The notes under the pieces were generated by a model. It was not told where the DNA came from and made no database searches. It saw only the letters and a program-made list of their open reading frames with translations. Made by a program: the position numbers and the translations under genes. From NCBI GenBank assembly GCA_025201845.1, contig MU603946.1:1-64000 (forward strand): a DNA stretch of 64,000 nt, read 5' to 3'. Position 1 is the first letter of the stretch; each line of letters starts with the position of its first letter. Of this stretch, positions 63,192 to 64,000 are shown in pieces. This DNA is from Martensiomyces pterosporus (lineage: Eukaryota; Kickxellomycota; Kickxellomycetes; Kickxellales; Kickxellaceae).

Positions 63192-64000
63192 ATGTCCAGC
63201 AGTAGCGCAAAGCAGCAGCAGCAGCAGCAGCAGAAGCAGCAGAAGCAGCATTTGGCGAGTTTTTCCGAAACAAAGGCCGTAGTTGCCATAGCTGGGTCCC
63301 TTCTGCTGCCAATTCCGTTCCTTACCACGCTCAACAAATGTAGAGTAGCCCCCAGTTGCAGAGCCACAGCTTGCTCCCCTCATGCAAGGGCCCTGTTGGT
63401 TTTGTTCCAAGCCGAGAGGCGCACACTCATATAGCGCACAGACACAATAGAAAGATGCAAGCAGCTCAACAGCCCGCAGCCCATGCTCTCCTTCCTGCTT
63501 CTGCGTTGTAGGTGTGGTGCAGTATCCGCTGGATCGATTGCACTACCTTCTCTTCCAGATATTGTTTTTCGTCATGCTGCCCTCGATTATAAGCGTAGCT
63601 GGCGACGCCAATTTTGCTCACAAGGTCGAAGTTGTTCGTAGGAGCGGCAGGCATTCTCCACAGCGCGACATTAGCCCTCAAGGTACGGCGTCTTCTCTGT
63701 GTTAGCTGGTATATGCAAGGGGTTGGTGTGTCGAGAGTGGAAATTCCCTGGCATTCAGATAATGTGTGACTGAGAGTGGGCGCACTCACTTTGCTGTGCG
63801 TGAGGGCCTCCCACGCATATGCGCATTCTTGAGTCTAAACGCTCTTTTCTTGATGCAAGTGGAAGCGGCGGCGGCGGCAGCGTGGCTGCATATAGAGCTG
63901 GTCCTTGGATAATGCCCATTCTAAACACCCTCGCCTACCCACATTTACTGCCCAATTTCCGTCGTGTTCTTGTAGTTTCTCGCAGCCCCAGTGCCGCAGC
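63192..64000 (+). CDS. 5' part of an unidentified membrane protein (cut by the window end)
   Basis: I do not recognise this protein. Proposed exons: 63192-63339 and 63512-63682, then a GTACGG donor at 63683; a further exon may start at 63975 after a TAG, but this is a guess. The joined start has a Gln/Lys tract, then ETKAVVAIAGSLLLPIPFLTT and, after the junction in a Cys codon, QYPLDRLHYLLFQILFFVML, which look like two membrane spans. A basic Ser-rich stretch (VEVVRRSGRHSPQ) follows. The remainder lies outside the window. Confidence 0.5.
63219..63249 (+). repeat. CAG tract encoding Gln/Lys
   Basis: CAG repeats interrupted by AAG give a Gln/Lys run at the N-terminus of the last gene. Confidence 0.8.

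Overview
The window is nuclear DNA of a fungus with short, mostly GT-AG introns (about 120-340 bases, one near 700) and a moderately GC-rich genome full of CAG/CAA (poly-Gln) tracts. Fungal identity rests on a Pkc1-type kinase (HR1-HR1-C2-C1-C1-kinase with the fungal DYG motif), a SEN1 helicase, a SOK1/TCP11 protein, NPR2 and a fungal-type M28 aminopeptidase. The presence of DHTKD1-type 2-oxoadipate dehydrogenase E1 genes and dynactin p24, both absent from budding yeast, fits an early-diverging or filamentous fungus. A Kickxellales-like zygomycete is my guess, not proven by the sequence.

Layout. 0-1.6 kb: tRNA-Arg(ACG), then a ZC3H3/Red5-like CCCH protein. 1.7-10.6 kb: two tandem DHTKD1-like genes on the minus strand, both interrupted by introns; I rebuilt all exons. 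11-13 kb: dynactin p24 (DCTN3) and ribosomal stalk protein P1, both minus. 13.5-20 kb: an ACOT13-like thioesterase (+), a CaMK-type kinase (-), GPN2 GTPase (-) and the TFIIH helicase RAD3/XPD (-). 20.2-21.6 kb: LUC7 (+) convergent with COX23 (-). 21.6-29.5 kb: about 8 kb in which I find no supportable gene. 29.5-41 kb, all plus strand: SOK1/TCP11, cyclin C (six exons), NPR2, and an unrecognised poly-Gln protein ending in a CaaX box. 41-48.3 kb: SEN1. 48.5-54.9 kb: Rab geranylgeranyltransferase beta BET2 (+) convergent with PKC1 (-), then TIM22 (-). 56-62.6 kb, plus: mitochondrial glycerol-3-phosphate dehydrogenase GUT2, a secreted M28 aminopeptidase, and 2-hydroxyacyl-CoA lyase. 63.2 kb to the end: the 5' part of an unidentified membrane protein.

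These are mostly housekeeping genes and do not form a pathway cluster. Loose themes are mitochondrial function (two E1 dehydrogenases, COX23, TIM22, GUT2), RNA/transcription (ZC3H3, LUC7, SEN1, XPD, GPN2, cyclin C) and nutrient/stress signalling (NPR2, SOK1, PKC1, CaMK). I saw no mobile element, CRISPR array or virus-like gene. The most interesting items are the divergent tandem DHTKD1 paralog with its reciprocal intron pattern, a GC-AG intron, a stop-free 132-base intron in the ZC3H3 gene, the orphan CaaX protein with a repeated KRDKIPM motif, and the 8-kb gene-free block upstream of SOK1.
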